In this document: piece after piece, positions 16,988 to 25,903 of the stretch
How positions within the stretch are numbered: position 1 is the stretch's first letter
Layout of the letters: the number at the start of each line of letters is the position of its first letter
Source of the DNA: M30B19 sp041741535
GTDB taxonomy: Bacteria > Planctomycetota > Planctomycetia > Pirellulales > Pirellulaceae
Reading direction: 5' to 3'
DNA: 64,000 nucleotides
Assembly (NCBI GenBank): GCA_041741535.1
Contig: JBGSJV010000022.1
Location: 1-64,000, forward strand
Position numbers and translations under genes: made by a program
The notes under the pieces: model-generated
Seen by the model: only the letters and a program-made list of their open reading frames with translations
What the model was told of the DNA's origin: nothing
Database searches by the model: none

Positions 16988-17332
16988 TTATACTTCTTCC
17001 AATGTCACCGAAATGTGGCTCGAACGCTTTTTGATCAAGTGAGACATGCCTCGCCCACCCGGTCGCATCCGCTTGAACATCGGGCCTCCATCCACACGTG
17101 CGTCGGAAATGATCAAGTCTCCTACCGACACTCGACGCCCCTTGTTTTGGTCCAAGTCCGTGGCATTGCCCAAAGCCGACTTGATGACTTCCTCCAAATA
17201 ACGCGCTCCACGATGTGGTTGATATCGCAGAATTGCCAACGCTTCGTCCACGAATTTGCCACGAATCAAGTCCGCAACCGGACGAACCTTTCGCGCACTG
17301 ATTCGTGCACCTTTGTACATTGCTGTGAACAT
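16988..17332 (-). CDS. rplV: 50S ribosomal protein L22
   Basis: A 114-residue L22 lining the peptide exit tunnel. It has ARISARKVRPVADLIRGK, the RGARYLEEVIKSALGNA segment and the tunnel-loop motif RMRPGGRGMSHLIKKRSSHI. It is placed between rpsS and rpsC in the standard order, ten bases from rpsC. Confidence 0.96.
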   Translation of the reverse strand: MFTAMYKGARISARKVRPVADLIRGKFVDEALAILRYQPHRGARYLEEVIKSALGNATDLDQNKGRRVSVGDLIISDARVDGGPMFKRMRPGGRGMSHLIKKRSSHISVTLEEV

Positions 17333-17344
17333 TTGCTCTTTCCC

Positions 17345-17623
17345 TTACTTGGTTGCAGCCTTCTTCGCACCGCTGTGACCTCGGAACGTGCGCGTCAAGA
17401 CAAATTCACCCAACTTGTGACCAACCATGTCTTCAGTCACGTAAACCTTGACGTGCGCCTTGCCGTTGTGAACCATAAACGTATGGCCCACAAATTCGGG
17501 AACAATCGTGCACGACCGAGCCCATGTCTTGATAGGCTCGTGACGTCCAGCCGCTTCCAACTTCATCACCTTCTGATACAAGCTGTCGACGACGTAAGGA
17601 CCTTTCTTACCGGATCTGCTCAT
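17345..17623 (-). CDS. rpsS: 30S ribosomal protein S19
   Basis: A 92-residue S19 of the small-subunit head. The family start MSRSGKKGPYVVDSLYQKV, IKTWARSCTIVPEFVGHTF, and VTEDMVGHKLGEFVLTRTF with RGHSG are all present. The frame is open 23 codons further upstream, but the ATG at 17623 is the conserved start. Confidence 0.97.
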   Translation of the reverse strand: MSRSGKKGPYVVDSLYQKVMKLEAAGRHEPIKTWARSCTIVPEFVGHTFMVHNGKAHVKVYVTEDMVGHKLGEFVLTRTFRGHSGAKKAATK

Positions 17624-17699
17624 TGTACTGACCATTTGCCTTGACGGAATCAACGAAACCAACTTACCCCACGCTGCCCAAAACCAAACCACGTAACAG

Positions 17700-18557
17700 T
17701 TATTTCAGCTTCAAGAGGCCATATCGGCGACTTCGACGGCGACGAATGATCGACGCGTTGCTGGACTTCTGCGGCTTACGTGTCGAACCACCCTTGGCCG
17801 ACTTGCCTTGCGGACTGACCGGATGGCGACCACCCTTGGTTCGACCTTCACCACCACCGTGCGGATGGTCGATCGGGTTCATCGCGGTACCGCGAACATA
17901 CGGCCGAATGCCCATCCAACGCTTACGGCCAGCCTTACCCAAGACAACTTTCGAATGATCCGGATTGCTCACCTGGCCAATCGTTGCCCGACAATTGCCG
18001 GGAACACGGCGAATTTCACCACTCGGCAACTGCAACTGTGCCCATCCGGCTTCCCGAGCCATCAAAACGGCACTCACACCGGCACCGCGACACATCGAAG
18101 CGCCCTGCCCAGGCCGCAGTTCGATCGAGTGAACGTTTGCGCCCGCAGGAATCTTGCTCATCGGCAAACAATTCCCAACGGTCGCAGGAGCATCCGGCCC
18201 GTTCATCAACACATCGCCGGCTTTCACACCATCCGAGGCAATCACATAGGATTTTGTTCCATCGGCGTAATGCAGCAAGGCCAACCGAGCACCGCGATTC
18301 GGATCGTACTGAATCGAATCCACTCGAGCTTCCATGCCATCTTTGTTGCGACGAAAATCGATCAAGCGGTATTGCTGCTTGTGCCCACCACCACGATGCC
18401 GGGCAGTAATCTTGCCTTGGTTGTTGCGTCCACCTTTTTTGGGCTTTGGCAACAGCAAGCTTTTTTCCGGTTTGGCACCGCGCGTTAACTCAGCAAAATC
18501 GCTAACGCTGGCATTGCGCCGACCAGGTGAAATCGGATTGTAGATTCGAATTCCCAT
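17700..18557 (-). CDS. rplB: 50S ribosomal protein L2
   Basis: A 285-residue L2, needed for subunit association and peptidyl transfer. The start MGIRIYNPISPGRRNASVSD, GGRNNQGKITARHRGGGHK, the SH3-like middle, and the C-terminal MNPIDHPHGGGEGRTKGGRH with its essential His are complete. The ATG at 18557 is preferred over an in-frame one nine codons upstream. Confidence 0.97.
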   Translation of the reverse strand: MGIRIYNPISPGRRNASVSDFAELTRGAKPEKSLLLPKPKKGGRNNQGKITARHRGGGHKQQYRLIDFRRNKDGMEARVDSIQYDPNRGARLALLHYADGTKSYVIASDGVKAGDVLMNGPDAPATVGNCLPMSKIPAGANVHSIELRPGQGASMCRGAGVSAVLMAREAGWAQLQLPSGEIRRVPGNCRATIGQVSNPDHSKVVLGKAGRKRWMGIRPYVRGTAMNPIDHPHGGGEGRTKGGRHPVSPQGKSAKGGSTRKPQKSSNASIIRRRRSRRYGLLKLK

Positions 18558-18663
18558 TGCACTTCGCTTCCTTAACCGCCCCAAATCGCGTTACAGTCTC
18601 ATCCACTGCAACCTACTTCAATTTCAAACCCGCCCCAACGCACGCCCCAATCATTCGCCCGAA

Positions 18664-18999
18664 CTACGAGAACAACTCGATGCGGTCGTCGCCCGCCAAG
18701 GTCACAACGGCTCGCTTCCAATTCTTGGTCCGACCATCGTACTGACGATACCGCTTTGGCTTGCCTTTGCGGTTTTGCACGGCCACCTTTGCCACCTTGA
18801 CCTTGAACAATCGCTCGATCGCTCGGCGGATATCATCCTTGTTGGCGACCAAGCTGACCGCAAACGAGTACTTATTTAGCGCTTCACTCAATTCCACACT
18901 CTTCTCCGTCACCAAAGGACGAAGAATTACTTGATGCGGTTCCAACGTCAAGCTGGTCTTGTTCTTATCGATTTGTCGCTGCACTGCCGGCTTCGCCAT
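18664..18999 (-). CDS. rplW: 50S ribosomal protein L23
   Basis: A 111-residue L23, the docking site for trigger factor and SRP at the tunnel exit. It shows VILRPLVTEKSVELSEALNK, the YSFAVSLVANKDDIRRAIE helix, LFKVKVAKV and the loop NRKGKPKRYRQYDGRTKNWK, then an acidic C-terminus. Roughly 16 residues at the N-terminus are extra compared with E. coli. Confidence 0.95.
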   Translation of the reverse strand: MAKPAVQRQIDKNKTSLTLEPHQVILRPLVTEKSVELSEALNKYSFAVSLVANKDDIRRAIERLFKVKVAKVAVQNRKGKPKRYRQYDGRTKNWKRAVVTLAGDDRIELFS

Positions 19000-19062
19000 G
19001 CCTTCACCTTCTTAATTCAGCCCAGTAAATCCGCCCGCCCGAGCCACACCACAACCCCAAAA

Positions 19063-19728
19063 CTAAACCGCCGCCAAAGCCTTCGCCTTAGCCTGAATAT
19101 CTGCCACCGCTTTTGCCTTGAACTCATCCAATGCAGACCTGTCCATGATCACGTTCTTGACCCGCAACACTGCGTAGGCGTTCAAGTCGTCACTCGACAT
19201 CACCGAAACCCCAGCAATGTTGCGACCACTCTTGTACACCAACGGCTGATGACCGTTTGTAGCTACCAATGCCGTCTGCCCGGAAACACCCATCGCCGCA
19301 AGCAAACCAGCCATCACTTTGGTCTTTGCTTCCGAACACTCCAAGCCTTCAACAACCGTCACTTTGCCGGCAGCAATCTTGCTGGCAACCGCCATTCGCA
19401 ATGCCAATCGAACGGCTTTCTTGGGCAATCGATACGAGAAATCTCGCGGCGACAGTGCCTTCATGTGTCCACCACCTCGACGAACACCACTCCGTCGTGA
19501 ACCGGCACGTGCGTTACCAGTGCCTTTTTGCTTGTACATTTTCTTCGTCGTACCGGCGACACCCGAACGGGTCTTCGTTTGTTTGGTACCCTGACGCAAA
19601 CAGGCCTGATACATAACGACGACATCATGCAACAACTGCTTGTTGATCGAATTCACCAAGTCCGTACTGGCAATTTCGTATTGCCCGACTTGCTTACCCG
19701 ACATGTTGTATACTGGCAACGATGACAT
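19063..19728 (-). CDS. rplD: 50S ribosomal protein L4
   Basis: A 221-residue L4, an early 23S rRNA binder and tunnel protein. The extended loop RQGTKQTKTRSGVAGTTKKM, YKQKGTGNARAGSRRSGVRR and GGGHMKALSPRDFSYRLPKK are the strongest signatures, followed by the Rossmann-like C-terminal part. The ATG at 19728 gives the family N-terminus (MSSLPVYNMSGKQVGQYE); the open frame reaches 20 codons further. Confidence 0.96.
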   Translation of the reverse strand: MSSLPVYNMSGKQVGQYEIASTDLVNSINKQLLHDVVVMYQACLRQGTKQTKTRSGVAGTTKKMYKQKGTGNARAGSRRSGVRRGGGHMKALSPRDFSYRLPKKAVRLALRMAVASKIAAGKVTVVEGLECSEAKTKVMAGLLAAMGVSGQTALVATNGHQPLVYKSGRNIAGVSVMSSDDLNAYAVLRVKNVIMDRSALDEFKAKAVADIQAKAKALAAV

Positions 19729-19794
19729 TTTTCGTTCCGCTAAAATTCCGCCACAAAACCCCGAACACCCACCCCGACTCGTACCCAACCCTTA

Positions 19795-20511
19795 TCAAAC
19801 GATATTGGTTGCCTTGACAATCACATAACCGCCAGCCGGCCCAGGAACGGCACCGCGAATCAATAACAAGTTGTTGTCGGCATCGACACGAACTAGTTTC
19901 AAGTTTCGCGAGGTTACTTGCTTGCCGCCATAACGACCTGCCATCCGGCGACCCTTCATCACGCGGGCCGGAAACGTATTTTGACCCGTTGAACCAGCAT
20001 AGCGGTGACACTTTTTCACACCGTGCGTCGCTCGTTGCCCAGAAAAATTATGACGACGCATAACACCCGAATAGCCACGGCCCTTGTTGATGCCTGTGAC
20101 GTCAACCGACGCGACACCATCCAAATAAGAGGCCTTAAGAACCTGGCCTACCTGAAGATCCCCCACCGCACCACGAATTTCACGAACAAACTTCTGCGGT
20201 TCACAACCAGCCTTCTCCGGAACGCTCTGTCCGGTGGCCTTCAAAGCAACACTTCGCTTGCTTTTGATATCTGCAACATGGCCACGCTCGGCTCGCGTTG
20301 CCTGACTAGCTCGACTACGCGAACGCCCTTCGGCCGGCCGCTTCTTCTCATCAAACCCTAACTGGACCGCTTCATAACCATCTCGCTGCAGTGAACGCAA
20401 TTGCAATACATGACACGGCCCCGCCTCAACAACGGTCACCGGAACAGCCTCACCGCTAGGTAAGTAAATTTGCGTCATCCCGACCTTACGGCCGAGTATT
20501 CCCTTGCTCAT
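19795..20511 (-). CDS. rplC: 50S ribosomal protein L3
   Basis: A 238-residue L3, which starts 50S assembly. It begins MSKGILGRKVGMTQIYLPSG, and has NKGRGYSGVMRRHNFSGQRA, THGVKKCHRYAGSTGQNTFP and RVMKGRRMAGRYGG, the region that includes the Gln that is methylated in many bacteria. About 25 residues rich in Arg/Ser (RSRSRASQATRAERG) in the N-terminal half look like an insertion. A 248-base spacer separates it from rpsJ, much longer than other gaps in the operon. Confidence 0.96.
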   Translation of the reverse strand: MSKGILGRKVGMTQIYLPSGEAVPVTVVEAGPCHVLQLRSLQRDGYEAVQLGFDEKKRPAEGRSRSRASQATRAERGHVADIKSKRSVALKATGQSVPEKAGCEPQKFVREIRGAVGDLQVGQVLKASYLDGVASVDVTGINKGRGYSGVMRRHNFSGQRATHGVKKCHRYAGSTGQNTFPARVMKGRRMAGRYGGKQVTSRNLKLVRVDADNNLLLIRGAVPGPAGGYVIVKATNIV

Positions 20512-20759
20512 CTTTGTTCACTTTCTCGCAAAATGGCCTCGTCTCACAGGATACAAAGCGAAAGCCACCAACTCGGCAGCCAACACCCAGATTACCTCTG
20601 AAACTTCCATTCCATACGCATCTTCCAGTGACCTGCTGGACCCGACCGCCGCGACCCGTTGTCACCGACGACCCAACCAGCGAACACAACCACCAGCCCA
20701 ACCTGCCCTGACACTAACCCGCCCAACCAACACTTGCCCAACCAAACCCACACCACAAA

Positions 20760-21083
20760 CTACTTCGAGGTGGCCTTGATCTTAATCTCAACACCTGCCG
20801 GTAAACTCAACTTGTTCAAAGCTTCGATCGTCTTGGCCGAGGCCTGAACGATGTCAATCAATCGCTTGTGCGTTCGCACTTCGTATTGCTGACGCGCTTT
20901 CTTATCAATAAACGGACCGCTTATCACGGTATATCGCTCGATTCGCGTCGGCAACGGAATCGGACCATGAACTTCCGAGTGCGTTCGCTTGGCAGTATCC
21001 ACGATCTCTTGGGCACTCTGGTCCAAAACCGAGTGATCAAACGCTTCCATCCGAATTCGAATTACTTCGTGAACAGCAGCCAC
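20760..21083 (-). CDS. rpsJ: 30S ribosomal protein S10
   Basis: A 107-residue S10 of the small-subunit head. It carries the IRIRMEAFDHSVLDQSAQEI start, GPIPLPTRIERYTVISGPFI, KKARQQYEVRTHKRLIDI and the C-terminal LPAGVEIKIK. The start is a GTG preceded by GAGGAG. It is the first gene of the S10-spc-type operon. Confidence 0.96.
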   Translation of the reverse strand: MAAVHEVIRIRMEAFDHSVLDQSAQEIVDTAKRTHSEVHGPIPLPTRIERYTVISGPFIDKKARQQYEVRTHKRLIDIVQASAKTIEALNKLSLPAGVEIKIKATSK

Positions 21084-21560
21084 TTACCGCGTCTCCTCAA
21101 ATCGTTCCACCTGCCCACACAACCACAAACCCCACCACACTCAGCCACTGACAAACAGGAGCATCGGCACCAAAGACGGACGCCGAAAGCAAATTCGGCC
21201 ACCCATTTTTGCCTTCCCCGTCCAGCACGTGCGCAACCGGCCCAAATCGCAGCGCCCAACATCAGCCTTCAAGCAAAATAGCCTGAACCAAGTCCGGTTA
21301 TTCACGGCACGTGGGCAGACAAATTCACCCATCGCCAAGAAGTATTCGGTAGTGGAGAGGGAGGAGTTTACACCCTCCGCCCGCAACCTGTCAACGGCCA
21401 AAAGAGTTTTTTGGCGTGAAGACTCCGGTTTTTGGTAGCTTTTCCGCCTTGTGCGTTTGGCCTACGACCGCCATACAGTAAAATGAGCGGCGGCCAACGT
21501 CGTGAAGTGGGCCTCGCCGTTGGAAGATTCGTCCTACGTTTGGACAAGAGTAACGATTGT
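21084..21560. other. Divergent control region of the ribosomal operon
   Basis: A 477-base spacer between rpsJ (minus) and a TIM-barrel gene (plus). It contains a strong minus-strand promoter candidate (21365-21394), which implies a leader of about 280 bases for the ribosomal operon, and a weak plus-strand TACAGT at 21474-21479. No gene is recognised. Confidence 0.6.
21365..21394 (-). promoter_or_regulatory. Candidate promoter of the S10 operon
   Basis: On the minus strand a perfect TTGACA (21394-21389) is followed after 16-18 bases by TGTAAACT (21372-21365), which holds a usable -10. It is the best -35 match in the region and points toward rpsJ. Confidence 0.55.
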
Positions 21561-22379
21561 ATGCGATTTGCGATTTGTAACGAGACGTTTAACAACTGGG
21601 GCTTCGTCGATCAGTGCCACCGAGCGGCCGAGCTAGGATATCAGGCCCTCGAAATTGCCCCATTTACGCTGCCTGTCTCGGTCGCCCAGTTTTCTGGCCA
21701 GCAGAGAGGCGAAATGAGAAATACGGCCCGTGATTTTGGACTCGAGATTATCGGGCTACATTGGCTCTTGGCCGGCACCGAAGGTCTTTACCTCACCAGC
21801 CCCGACCCAACAGTTACCGCGCGAACCGAGACTTACTTGCACTCGCTGATCGACTTGTGCCACGACTTGGGCGGTCATGTGATGGTTTTGGGTTCGCCAA
21901 AGCAGCGAAACTTGCTACCGGGTGTCAGTCATCGGCGGGCATCGGAATACGCAGCGGCGTTACTTGGGCGTTTGACTTCGCATTTGTGCGATGCGGGTGT
22001 CACGCTAGCCATCGAGCCCCTCGGTCCTGAAGAGGGTGATTTCCTCAACACTGCCCAGTCGGCCGTGGATTTGATCCAGATGGTGGATTCCCCGGCCGTC
22101 CGCTTGCATCTGGACGTCAAAGCCATGTCCACGGAAGCCGAATCCTACGAAAGCCTGATCCGCCGCCATGGAGCCTGGCTACAACATTTCCACGCGAATG
22201 ACCCCAATCGCCAAGGACCAGGCATGGGCGAGGTGGATTTTGTCCCGATACTTCGGGCACTCCGGGACATTGGCTATACCGGGTGGGTGAGTGTTGAGGT
22301 TTTCGATTACACTCCAGGCCCTGACGCTTTAGCCAGCCGCAGTATTCAATACCTTCGCGAAACCGTCTCCCAACTATGA
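21561..22379 (+). CDS. Sugar phosphate isomerase/epimerase (TIM barrel)
   Basis: A 272-residue AP-endonuclease-2-like TIM barrel. It begins MRFAICNETFNNWGF, has GYQALEIAPF, GLEIIGLHWLL, the metal-site segments VTLAIEPLGPEE and VRLHLDVKAM, HFHANDPNRQGPGMGEVDF, and ends with GWVSVEVFDYTPG. The acidic and His residues of the usual divalent metal site (Glu, Asp, His, Glu) are visible. Substrate is unknown. The ATG at 21561 is chosen because the upstream extension lacks similarity. Its stop overlaps the start of the U32 gene by four bases, so the two are co-translated. Confidence 0.85.
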   Translation: MRFAICNETFNNWGFVDQCHRAAELGYQALEIAPFTLPVSVAQFSGQQRGEMRNTARDFGLEIIGLHWLLAGTEGLYLTSPDPTVTARTETYLHSLIDLCHDLGGHVMVLGSPKQRNLLPGVSHRRASEYAAALLGRLTSHLCDAGVTLAIEPLGPEEGDFLNTAQSAVDLIQMVDSPAVRLHLDVKAMSTEAESYESLIRRHGAWLQHFHANDPNRQGPGMGEVDFVPILRALRDIGYTGWVSVEVFDYTPGPDALASRSIQYLRETVSQL

Positions 22380-24937
22380 CCGAAAAAAAACAACCGGTTT
22401 CGAGCGCATTGCCCCAGCCTCCTCCAGAGTTGCTCGCGCCAGCGGGTAACCTCCTGTGCGCCCGTGCGGCCGTGGAAAATGGGGCCGACGCGGTCTACTT
22501 TGGATTAGAGGCAGGATTCAATGCGCGGGCGCGAGCCGAGAACATCACCTTGGAACAAATGCCGACATTGATGTCGATGTTGCATCAGAGGAACGTTAAA
22601 GGCTATGTCACTCTCAATACACTGACGTTTACCGATGAACTGCCGCGGTTGGAACAATATGTCCAACGACTCGCGGTGGAAGGCGTCGACGCGGTTCTAG
22701 TTCAAGACATCGGCGTCGCTCGATTGGTCCGAGAAGTCTGCCCAGATATCGAGATCCACGCCAGTACACAAATGACGCTGACCCACGCGGATGCCATCGA
22801 GCTGGTCGCGAACGAACTGCATTTGTCTCGCGTTGTATTGGCCCGTGAACTCTCCATCGCCGAAATCAAGAAAATTCGCCAACGGACCAACGTGCCCTTG
22901 GAAGCCTTTGTGCATGGAGCCCTGTGCGTTGCCTATAGCGGCCAATGTCTCACCAGCGAGTCTCTGGGCGGGCGAAGTGCAAACCGTGGCCAATGTGCTC
23001 AAGCATGTCGATTGCCGTACGATTTGGTTTGCGATGGCGCCGTTCGAGACCTTGGCGACGTGCGTTATTTGCTGAGCCCGCAAGATTTGGCGGCTTACCC
23101 ACTGGTTCCTCAACTAATTGAAGCTGGTCTGGCGTCCCTCAAGATCGAAGGGCGACTCAAAACGCCCGAATATGTCGCCAACGTTGTTCAAGCCTACCGC
23201 GCCGCGATCGACCATGCGGTTCGCGGCGAGCCAAAACAATGGTCGGTCGCAGAAAAGCGACAACTAGAGTTGTCGTTTTCACGCGGGTTTTCGCCCGGAT
23301 GGCTGGAAGGCAACGACCACAAGCGACTTACCCCAGGCCAGTCCAGCTCCAAACGTGGCGTGCGAGTTGGAAAAGTCGTTCGACTCCAACATGGCAGGCT
23401 GTTGGTCGAGTTGGATTTGCCGCTGTCCAAGGGTGACGGGATTGTGCTACAGGGCGATCGTTTGAACGATGCAGAAATTGGTGGTCGTATCTATGAAATC
23501 TGGCGTCAGGGTCGCCAATTGGACGAACCAACCGCAGGGCTTGTCGAACTTGGAATGGAGCATGGATTACTGCACAACGCCAACATCTACCCAGAGCAAA
23601 TCATCTGGCAAACGGACGACCCGCAATTAACTCGTCGATTGCGTAAAACGTTCATTAATAATCAGATCTGCCGCCGGGTTCCAATAGCCGTCTCAGCCAC
23701 AATCCAAGCGGGACATCCGATCGAGTTGTCCGTAATTTGTGACGGGCGAACTTGGAGTGTACCCTGCGACTTTGAACCGCCAGTGGCCACCCGTCACGCA
23801 TTGACCGAAGAGGTTGCTCGGCAACAGTTGGATCGGCTGGGGAACACCGTTTATGAGTTGACTCAGCTAGACCTTACGATCCTGGGCGAGCCGATGGTTC
23901 CCTTGAGTGTCTGGGGGACCATTCGAAAACAAATGATCGAGATCCTCGACACTCGCCATCACCAAAAAACGCGTTCGATCTCCCAAGCTCCGGTCTTGCC
24001 AGGGATGCTGGCCGGAGTTGCGAAATTGGCCGAGCCGCTCCAGTCGACGACCGAATTGCAACAGGACGCAACCGCCCCAGAACTGAGTGTTTTGTGTCGT
24101 TCGCTGGCTCAACTGGAATCTGCTCTGGCGATCGGTTGTCGACAAGTCATCGCGGACTTCCACGATGTGCGAGAATATCGTCATGCGGTGGAATTAGCAA
24201 AAGCTCACGGCAGTTTCATTCGACTGGCGACCCTGCGAATTTGCAAACCGGGCGAAGAAGGGCTACTCAAAGCGCTCTCGCGACATGGAGCCGACGGTTG
24301 GCTCGTGCGAAACTTGACAGCTGCCAAGTACGCCCGCGAGCAACAGATTCCGTTTGTGGCCGATTTTTCACTTAATGTCACCAATCCGCTCTCGGCCCAG
24401 TGGTGGAAACAATTGGGGGCCCAGCGAATCACGGCGTCCTACGACCTGAACCGGGACCAATTGTTCGAACTGGCTCAAGCAACCCCATCGTCGTGGCTGG
24501 AAGTGGTGATCCATCAGCACATGCCGATGTTCCATATGGAGCACTGTGTGTTTTGTAGCGTCTTGTCGCCGGGCACGAACAAGACCAATTGCGGTCGGCC
24601 TTGCGATCGACATCAAGTTCAACTGCGTGATCGTGTCGGTGCGCTGCATGTGTTGCATGCGGACATTGGATGTCGAAACACTTTGTATAACGGGACGGCC
24701 CAAAGCGGCGCTGAAGCCGTCGGCGCGTTGCTTCAAATGGGCGTGCGTCACTTCCGGGTCGAGTTATTGAATGATGCGACCACCGCGGATGTCGAACGAC
24801 TGTACTCTCTTTACCAACGTTTACTGGAAGGCAAGCTGCTCGCAGCCAGTGTTTGGAAAGAGCTGCAAGCGGACAACCGAGTCGGAGTCACTCGGGGGAC
24901 TCTGGAGCAACCTCGCAACCCCTTGGCGATCCTTTGA
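22376..24937 (+). CDS. U32 family peptidase / tRNA or rRNA hydroxylation-type protein
   Basis: An 853-residue U32 protein. The N-terminal catalytic-type domain has PELLAPAGNLLCARAAVENG, ADAVYFGLEAGFNARARAEN, HASTQMTLTHADAIELV, and the Cys-rich signature HGALCVAYSGQC followed by RGQCAQACRLPY, which in this family binds an Fe-S cluster. A DUF3656-like middle and a second U32-like C-terminal part (with CVFCSVLSPGTNKTNCGRPC) follow. Family members include TrhP and RlhA, which hydroxylate tRNA uridine or rRNA cytidine using prephenate; the long form with DUF3656 is most like RlhA/YdcP or TrhP. Which substrate it uses cannot be told by eye. It is coupled to the isomerase gene upstream and ends 16 bases from a convergent gene. 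Confidence 0.88.
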   Translation: MTEKKQPVSSALPQPPPELLAPAGNLLCARAAVENGADAVYFGLEAGFNARARAENITLEQMPTLMSMLHQRNVKGYVTLNTLTFTDELPRLEQYVQRLAVEGVDAVLVQDIGVARLVREVCPDIEIHASTQMTLTHADAIELVANELHLSRVVLARELSIAEIKKIRQRTNVPLEAFVHGALCVAYSGQCLTSESLGGRSANRGQCAQACRLPYDLVCDGAVRDLGDVRYLLSPQDLAAYPLVPQLIEAGLASLKIEGRLKTPEYVANVVQAYRAAIDHAVRGEPKQWSVAEKRQLELSFSRGFSPGWLEGNDHKRLTPGQSSSKRGVRVGKVVRLQHGRLLVELDLPLSKGDGIVLQGDRLNDAEIGGRIYEIWRQGRQLDEPTAGLVELGMEHGLLHNANIYPEQIIWQTDDPQLTRRLRKTFINNQICRRVPIAVSATIQAGHPIELSVICDGRTWSVPCDFEPPVATRHALTEEVARQQLDRLGNTVYELTQLDLTILGEPMVPLSVWGTIRKQMIEILDTRHHQKTRSISQAPVLPGMLAGVAKLAEPLQSTTELQQDATAPELSVLCRSLAQLESALAIGCRQVIADFHDVREYRHAVELAKAHGSFIRLATLRICKPGEEGLLKALSRHGADGWLVRNLTAAKYAREQQIPFVADFSLNVTNPLSAQWWKQLGAQRITASYDLNRDQLFELAQATPSSWLEVVIHQHMPMFHMEHCVFCSVLSPGTNKTNCGRPCDRHQVQLRDRVGALHVLHADIGCRNTLYNGTAQSGAEAVGALLQMGVRHFRVELLNDATTADVERLYSLYQRLLEGKLLAASVWKELQADNRVGVTRGTLEQPRNPLAIL

Positions 24938-24953
24938 GTGCCGTTCGCATTGA

Positions 24954-25856
24954 TTACTTGGGTGTCGAACCAAAGTGTTGGGCGATCTTGCCGCGCAAAA
25001 AAGCGACGCTTGCTTGCAATTGCTCAAACCCATCAACTCCGTCTTCGACGCTGACCCAACCGTCAAAGCCCGCCTGCGCCAGCATGCCAAAAATAGCGTC
25101 ATAGTCGTTCAAGCCTTTTCCGATCTCGCCGTGGCGCAGGCGTTTCGCGTAACCTGCGGCCCCGTCTTCTTCCCGGCGCAAATCTTCCAGCGTCCCTTCG
25201 ATCAAGTAACGATCACTGGCATGCATCGTGACGACGCGGTTCAATACGCGACGCAGCAACTCAAGCGGATCGTCGCCGGCCAAGTAAGCATTGCTCGGAT
25301 CGTAGTTAACGCCAAACTTCGGATGATGGACTCGATCCACTAGTTGGCAGAACACGTCCATCTTTTGGGCAAATTCTGGGAACTGCCAAAAATCGTCCTT
25401 GTAGTGATTCTCGATGATTAAAGTAACGCCGAGTTTCTCGGCGGTAGGCAAGCAAGCTTCAATCGATTGGGCGGCCAACTCGACACCTTCTGTAATTCCA
25501 AGTTCTGGACGACGTTGCCCACTTAACACTCGGCAGAATTGGCCGCCAAGCTCCGCCGTCATTTGAATCCAATGGCGTTGCTTTTCAATTTCTCGTTGGC
25601 GAAACTCGGGTGCCGGATGAGTGAAGTCCGGCGAGCAGCACATCATGGGGATCACCATCCCGTGCGATTCAACTTGACGCCGAAATTCCGGCCAACGTTG
25701 CGCGTCGGCCATTTCAAGAAAACCGGCATACCACTCCAGGCCCTCGACATTTAGTGTAGCCGCCAACGCTATCCATTGCGTCAGGGTCATCGACCCATCT
25801 TTGCACAATGCGGTCATGTAAGCTTTAGGAAATACGGCAAGCTTTGGCATGTTCAA
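24954..25856 (-). CDS. Sugar phosphate isomerase/epimerase (TIM barrel)
   Basis: A 300-residue xylose-isomerase-like barrel. It has EGLEWYAGFLE, VIPMMCCSPDFTHP, TLIIENHYKDDFWQFP, FGVNYDPSNAYLAGDDPLEL and GWVSVEDGVDGFEQL, which provide the metal-binding Glu, Asp, His and Glu of the family. No signal peptide. It is the last gene of the lepB-lptB-hydrolase-isomerase group, 47 bases after the hydrolase. Substrate unknown; planctomycetes carry many such paralogues. The 13-residue MNMPKLAVFPKAY could start at either of two Met. Confidence 0.85.
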   Translation of the reverse strand: MNMPKLAVFPKAYMTALCKDGSMTLTQWIALAATLNVEGLEWYAGFLEMADAQRWPEFRRQVESHGMVIPMMCCSPDFTHPAPEFRQREIEKQRHWIQMTAELGGQFCRVLSGQRRPELGITEGVELAAQSIEACLPTAEKLGVTLIIENHYKDDFWQFPEFAQKMDVFCQLVDRVHHPKFGVNYDPSNAYLAGDDPLELLRRVLNRVVTMHASDRYLIEGTLEDLRREEDGAAGYAKRLRHGEIGKGLNDYDAIFGMLAQAGFDGWVSVEDGVDGFEQLQASVAFLRGKIAQHFGSTPK

Positions 25857-25903
25857 GACACTTTCAAGATGACTGAAGAATTCACTCCCAAAGGGTCACG
25901 ACT

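Noticed and set aside
16510..17034. 174-codon plus-strand open frame within the ribosomal operon
   Set aside because: It is antisense to rpsC and rplV, which are certain.
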